Shown here piece after piece: positions 58,721-64,000 of a stretch of 64,000 bases of DNA (positions are counted from its first letter, which is position 1; each line of letters opens with the position of its first letter). The notes below the pieces were generated by a model. It did not search any database and was not told the DNA's origin. It worked only from the letters and a program-made list of their open reading frames with translations. The stretch spans positions 1,116,001 through 1,180,000 of the forward strand of contig JADANN010000192.1 of NCBI GenBank assembly GCA_018806985.1. The letters are read 5' to 3'. Source of the stretch: Angiostrongylus vasorum (Eukaryota > Nematoda > Chromadorea > Rhabditida > Metastrongylidae). The position numbers and the translations under genes were made by a program.

Positions 58721-59999
58721 ATATTGAACATCATCATTTACCACTCCGTTATCCACATGACTGTCTGGAAAACCACTCAGGCATTTATTGTTCTAAGTTT
58801 CCTTTTGTTTTTTTCAGTGTTCAGATTTTTTGATGCATTTTTTAGTCTTTAATTTTCAACAAAAAAACTCGTGTTTTGGCAATGCTCTGCTCTCAATCGC
58901 TTTTAATTCGAGCACCTTTGTGGCTGATAGACGCGAGACAACGAACCCAGTGAATTGAGAGCTGGGAGCCTCACAATATAGGAAATTAGCTAAAGCGAAA
59001 TAAAATAAGAGGAAAACACGCCGCTAATAAAAGTTACAAAGTAACTGCCAATAAAACTAGACATAACAAAGTTTGTTAGAAAATATGTTTATTACTGAAA
59101 AGTAAATCAATAGGATGCAAACAGAGCAATGGTACTATACAGTTAATGAATAACCGACGAATAAATCAATATTTACATGTTGAGAATTCATATTGAGGAA
59201 GAATATACTGGGCAAGGAAAGTAAAAAAAAGCAGCGACAGAGTTGTGACTAACAGAATATACAACACGAAGAGAATTTCGAGAGAGGGCCGATTGAACGC
59301 TCGACCGAGGAGTGCAGTCAAGAGCAAACAAATGCCTGGATTCATCCGGTGAACTATATTTTCCCACAGGAGTATTATCTGGATGGAAATAAGAAGTCAT
59401 TGAAATACTCAAAAGCCTCTTCAAAGAAGGACCAGTAGGAAGAGTTGTCTTATTAGCGAGAGCTAAAGTACGGAGTGACATGAGCTATTATCTCAATTCC
59501 AGGCATGTTTTACATCCATATAGAGAGAAAATCTCCTACTACGTAAGAACAAGGACTCAAATAGGAAATGTTATAAATGCTTTAAACTGATTATGGCCAT
59601 TTGAGAGCAAATGCGGCCTCGCTAACTGCTTAGTGTTCTTAACCATAAGTATTAGATTCTTTCGCTAGTTAATACTCTAGAGTAACTACACCTTTGGCTC
59701 ACTTAAACTTCTAGTTTTCGTTATTACAATAGTACTTATGTAGCGAATTTCAATGATTCAGATAGAAATTTTAGGAGAATGAAAAACAAGGAAAGTCCGA
59801 AGGAATTATCAACGGAAGCCGCTAAGCGTGAGAAATGTTCCTGATTAAGGAATTAAACGCTATTGCTCATTGTTTCTCAGTCTATGGGGCGTCTGTATGC
59901 GTGTGTGGACTCTCTTTCGGTTCCGAAAAAGTAAACAATGACGATAATTTCAGGACTCTCATACATTCTCCAACGGAATACTCGTCCAATATGAACGGA

Positions 60000-60220
60000 G
60001 GTGATGAGCGGTGCGGTCAGGTATACAACAAGCAATGGTCTACTGTCACAAAAATTCGCAACGCTGGGGCAGCAATAGCCTCTTCAAACGATCGCCGCGT
60101 TGCTCGGAGTGCAGCCGATCACCGTGTGGACGGGCTCCATACCACCATCTTCACAGTCCTCAGCATAATGCGAATAGAATGAGTTGCAGTCCTCCATCAG
60201 TGGATCGCCTTCGTCATCTA
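60000..60220 (-). pseudogene. cysteine-rich exon with an in-frame stop
   Basis: After the minus-strand acceptor TTTTTTAG (60220) one frame reads DEGDPLMEDCNSFYSHYAED, CEDGGMEPVHTVIGC, TPSNAAIV, a TGA, and then in the same frame RGYCCPSVANFCDSRPL. The cysteine spacing with a GYCCP ending looks like a nematode cysteine-rich secreted repeat, but I cannot name the family. A GTATAC donor may follow near 60030. The TGA suggests a dead exon or a shorter terminal exon. No partner exons were found. Confidence 0.4.
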
Positions 60221-60514
60221 AAAAACAAAGAAAAAGATGAATTCGTTAACGTTATTTGAAAAAAACCCATGACACTCCCAGCCTTTCTAGGGTTCAAAAA
60301 GCTTTACTCTTATTCTTATTCCTCCGTCTAGGGTGATGTAAAAAGTCTCTAAATACTTTAACTAAAAAAGAAACTGAAGGTCTGATTAAAGTGAACGCTT
60401 GTAATTTTGCTAACCTATACAAGTCACTCCTTTTTCGGTTTCATCTTGCATAATCACGTGCGCCGTTCACACATAATCCGCTGTTATCCCACTAGAGATT
60501 ACATATTCAAATAA

Positions 60515-60935
60515 TATTTTCATGATGTGAACTACAACCAGAAGGTGCTGAGATACGAGCAAAACGCGGAGCCTCAGTAGGACATCTAACTCACGATTAT
60601 CCTTGCCGAAGGCTCACGTGCTATCCACTGCACCAACCTACGCCCTTGATTTGCCTTTCTCTCAGCCACGTTTTTTTGCTTTATATGTGCCGTCAGCAAT
60701 ATCCCATCAATGTCAACTGTCCTCACCAGATCATTCTCGTTGATGAGTGACTACTCATAGCGCCGACGGAGTAAAAAAACATGGCTGAGAGGAAGCTAAA
60801 CCAAGGTGCTCGGTTAGTACGCTAGATAGCACTTAATCCTCAGTATGAATAATCGCGGGTTCGATGTCCGATGGAGGTTCCGAGTTTTATTCATACTCCT
60901 CCATCCTTTCACATCATACTTTTTCATGGAAAAAA
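60515..60935. repeat. head-to-head inverted pair of SINE family 2
   Basis: The left copy (60515-60725) is on minus: GTGCTGAGATACGAGCAAAA, CTCACGATTATCCTTGCCGA, CTGCACCAACCTACGCC, TTCTCTCAGCCACG. The right copy (60745-60935) is on plus: GGCTGAGAGGAAGCTAAACC, GTGCTCGGTTAGTACGCTAG, TAATCGCGGGTTCGATGTCC, ACATCATACTTTTTCATGG. Their 5' ends meet in the middle, as at 43045-43400. Confidence 0.7.
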
Positions 60936-61133
60936 ACAGGCAAAAAATAAAGACCTAGGAATTTAGTGTTATTACGGCTTTTTTTCGTATGAAAACTTTG
61001 CTTATTCCTGAAGTGAAGTGGGTTGTTTCATTCCCATGATATTCGTGGAAAAAACCTAAACATACAATCTATTTTGTTGTCTTTCCCTTGGAGCTGCGTG
61101 GAAACAATGGTCCTAATTTTATTCTATCATCCA

Positions 61134-61412
61134 GAGGGCGCGTGTGGAGCAGTGGTCGAATGCGCCTGCGACACACACAAGGAATCGATCACTGCGCCCG
61201 TGGCTCACAAAGCCTTTCAACCCTCCGGGGTCAGCAAATTGGTATCAGACTTGTCTGGGAGGGTAATGACACTGTCTTGATACATCGGTTGGCCACCGCG
61301 AGTCATTGTGAAGGTCAAATATGCATTCAATCACTTCCAATCATGCTTAATGAAGTCGAATGCACGGCGCATCCCTCAGTGATTGATAAACGCAGAGGGC
61401 TTTAACCTCTTT
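61134..61412 (+). repeat. tRNA-like SINE, family 1
   Basis: A full-length copy: GGCGCGTGTGGAGCAGTGGT, GGAATCGATCACTG (box B changed), AAATTGGTATCAGACTTGTC, GATACATCGG, AATGAAGTCGAATGCACGGC, tail GAGGGCTTTAACC. Confidence 0.85.
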
Positions 61413-61914
61413 GTTAATTTCCAGAATCTCTCACGCATGACGAAAGCGTGCTGTTTTGTTGAAACCCAGAAAACAAGATAAGTCACTAGCTATTATGAGC
61501 AGTCGCCAAATTAAAAGCAGTTTTGTGCTTAGAAATATCCAGAAAAACTATCGAAACTCGGCAATGAAGTCATTGACCATTTTGCAGTAATTCCACTGAA
61601 CAAAAACGACCGACGAATGTTCAATTTGTCCGGAACGGGTTCTCAGTACTGATTGAAAATGCATCACTTTTTCAGACTTTTTCTCATCTTCTACCCTTTA
61701 AGGAACACGAGAATGAAGGAATGCCCCCGGCATGGAAATCACTGTAACGGCAGCATGTAAAAAAGAAAAAACTACTTGTTTTCATTTCAGAAAGCAAACA
61801 TCACTTTTTTAGGCGAATAAGCAAATTTCTCTACTAATGGCATTGTTCATTTTACTGACAAATCCTCGAGCCCCCACCATAGTTTGTTGAATTTGCTTCA
61901 TTTCAAAGTTGAAG

Positions 61915-62150
61915 GAGCACATGTAGCACAGTGGTTAGGGCTGCCGTGCAATGCACACTAATACGCGTCATGGTCCGATCACAGCACTCGTGGCTCGCAT
62001 AGCCGTTTATCGCTTCGGCGTCGCCAATTATTTGGTACCACACATGTCTGCCATTGTAAAAAACACTGATTTAATGTACCGACCTGCTATAAATGGAGTT
62101 CAATGCATGACGCATCTTAGGGGATTGGTGAAAGTCAATCACTTGGTCGT
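61915..62150 (+). repeat. divergent tRNA-like SINE, family 1
   Basis: GGAGCACATGTAGCACAGTG, GTTAGGGCTGCCGTGCAATG, ATTATTTGGTACCACACATG, GGAGTTCAATGCATGACGCA. A deletion removes the stretch between TCTG and CCATTGTAAA. It is an older member of the family. Confidence 0.6.
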
Positions 62151-62719
62151 TTACCCATGATTAAGTGGAGTTTTAACCTGTTCATGACGAAGCTGACTCG
62201 TCGATTACTGCAGACAATTCTTCGGCGGCTAGGGAAATTCCTTTAAGACTAAAGAACTTAATAAACTTATCAAAAAAAAACCTTGTTCTATCGCTTTAAA
62301 CTTGTATATAAACATAGTGAGAACCTCTCCTAGTCTTTTTTTAAATTTTCCGCGCAAACACAGCAAGTGCAAGGATCGACGATAATTCGGGTAACACCAT
62401 CACGTCTTAGTGGGGAAAATCCTCTTTGTTCAGTTGTTTCCATATTCGAAATACAGGCTCCAATGAAGGGGGTCAAAAAAAAATTCTGATATTAAAGTCG
62501 AAAAAAAAACATCAATTAGAGTTTTTCGAAATGAATTCCCATCCCTCGCTTAATTGTTCACTGTTCCATGTCGTCACGTACTGCTACCGAATCATGTCAA
62601 GGACTGCCTCCTGATTTTTGCCCACAATATAAAGTATGCTTAGCACTAAACACTTAACACTGGGTACGACAATGAGGACACTACATCGAGAGTACGAAGC
62701 ACTGTGCACATAGACTCAG

Positions 62720-62815
62720 ATTATCGGTTCTCAGGAAGAGAAAGATATCGAAACTTTAGCCGAATAAATATTTGGTAACCATTTCGTGCCAGCTTAGCAG
62801 TGAAACAAAATGCTA
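62720..62815 (+). repeat. worn Penelope-type terminal sequence
   Basis: GTTCTCAGGAAGAGAAAGAT, ATCGAAACTTTAGCCGA has the layout of the terminal core, and GGTAACCATTTCGTGCCAGC follows as AACAACCTTGCGATTGC does elsewhere. The core is too changed to fold as a hammerhead. Confidence 0.4.
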
Positions 62816-62819
62816 AACA

Positions 62820-64000
62820 GTTCGCCCTCCTTTAAATTGCCGTTTGCAGCACTCTTCCCTTTCATTGCGTTACAACCGTTATCAACGAAACTTGCTCGTA
62901 TTGGTGTGGGTGTTCTGCTATAATACGAGGACATGAAAGTGATTTCAGCTGTGAATACAGCTGACATAAAAGTGAAACGAACATATCATTCAACCATTTT
63001 GAATGCATCCATCGTGGCTGCGTCAATTTCCTCTAGATCTTCGCAGATTTTTCTCCACTTCACCTATTGTCTTCTTCGTATATACCGGCTTATCGATGCC
63101 TCTTTCTTGGCTTATATTCTGCTGTCTTTCGAAGATGTCTTCGTATCATCTTCGGAATAAATCACCCGGGTGTCCCTTTGCATTTTATGAAACGCAATGA
63201 TCCGTTCTGCTTGTTGCCTTCTACTGAGTTATTGTCTCAAATCTTTAATCATGTCAATTGAACACCGTCCTCAATCAATGGTCCATGAGAAGTGGCTTAT
63301 TACACTCCAAATCAGTTATCTCAGTTATCTTCATGAGTTTTTCTTCTTCTGAATGCTTTCTAGTCCTATACTTTTCCCTGTTTCATTGAGCTCAGCAAGA
63401 AGTGATCATCACTGTGACGATTTTCTACAAATATGTTGGGATTGAAAGACAGGGAAAAAAATAGGAAGCAAATGGGCTCATATGAAATTTCATAAGACAA
63501 AAAATCACAACAAAACTAATTTGTAGCCTGTGAATCCTAGTTCAATCATGGTAATGGCAAGAATTTGGAGAGCACTGAACAATCAGCAGCAATGTTGTGG
63601 GAGCTGACATCCCGAAACGGTCTACTATGAGAGTTTTTATTACGCTAAAAACAATATCGACGTTATCCCTAGTAGTTCGATCACGGCGCGTAGTAGTTTT
63701 TTAAGGGAAGTTTAAAGCACAAAAGTATTGAAGTCAGTAGGAAATCTTATACGGAGGTTTCCAAAATTCTGACTGGCCATCTTTATGTCTCATCCAGTCG
63801 GATCTATAGTTCTTAAGCATTGACGATATAATTGACAATATAGTTCACTGCTATCCCGGGAGACAGGAGATTTCGGAATTATCGCTTTTTCATTCTTTCT
63901 TCTAACTACTCACCACAATTCCACCAACAATTATTAGTGACGGTGACGAGAACGATAGCGACAATAGCAAAGGCTAAGACAAAAAGCGAAAGTACAGCGA
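62820..64000. other. no supported gene
   Basis: Three overlapping plus-strand frames (62933-63261) are rich in Leu, Phe and Ser and have no motif or splice context. The last 700 bases hold nothing I recognise. Confidence 0.35.

Noticed and set aside
1..64000. CRISPR arrays, bacterial operons, rRNA genes, spliced-leader RNA
   Set aside because: None found; gene structure with short GT-AG introns and SINEs is eukaryotic throughout.

Overview
This window looks like nuclear DNA of a parasitic nematode, most likely a hookworm or close strongylid. It is AT-rich, has short introns with TTTCAG acceptors, and is packed with tRNA-like SINEs, RTE-type non-LTR elements, Penelope-like elements and a mariner. 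The species call is an inference. Nothing bacterial is present, and most open frames are chance frames or repeat-derived.

Layout. 0.2-2.2 kb: a decayed astacin metalloprotease copy on the minus strand, interrupted by a SINE and a Penelope-type end. 2.3-6.9 kb: two copies of an unnamed repeat, an RTE remnant and a Penelope 3' end. 7.3-8.1 kb: a second astacin remnant, on the plus strand. 10.5-12.8 kb: a complete six-exon astacin gene on the minus strand (signal peptide, propeptide, protease, EGF, CUB), which can be joined in one frame into 475 codons. 13-19.6 kb: repeats and unassigned coding-looking pieces. 19.6-21.6 kb: an RTE element with endonuclease and reverse transcriptase remains.

22.5-43.6 kb holds the main host gene. 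It is a plus-strand gene of at least 24 exons (5' end not found) for a Na+/H+ exchanger of the CPA1/SLC9 class with a long C-terminal half. The best family match I can argue from memory is the sperm-type SLC9C group (exchanger plus voltage-sensor-like helices plus cytoplasmic linker), with plant-SOS1-like exchangers as the alternative. Its introns hold a Penelope-like element, a full-length mariner, an RTE insertion with a 17-bp target duplication, a long (ACAT)n microsatellite and many SINEs.

43.6-64 kb is gene-poor. It holds a minus-strand small cysteine-rich single-pass membrane protein (52.9-48.5 kb, partly resolved), a 260-bp fold-back element at 46.4 kb, inverted SINE pairs, and a cysteine-rich exon with an in-frame stop near 60.1 kb.

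The host genes do not form a pathway. The connecting theme is mobile DNA: two tRNA-like SINE families (about 30 copies), and a Penelope-type terminal motif resembling a hammerhead ribozyme core, repeated at least nine times in various states of decay.
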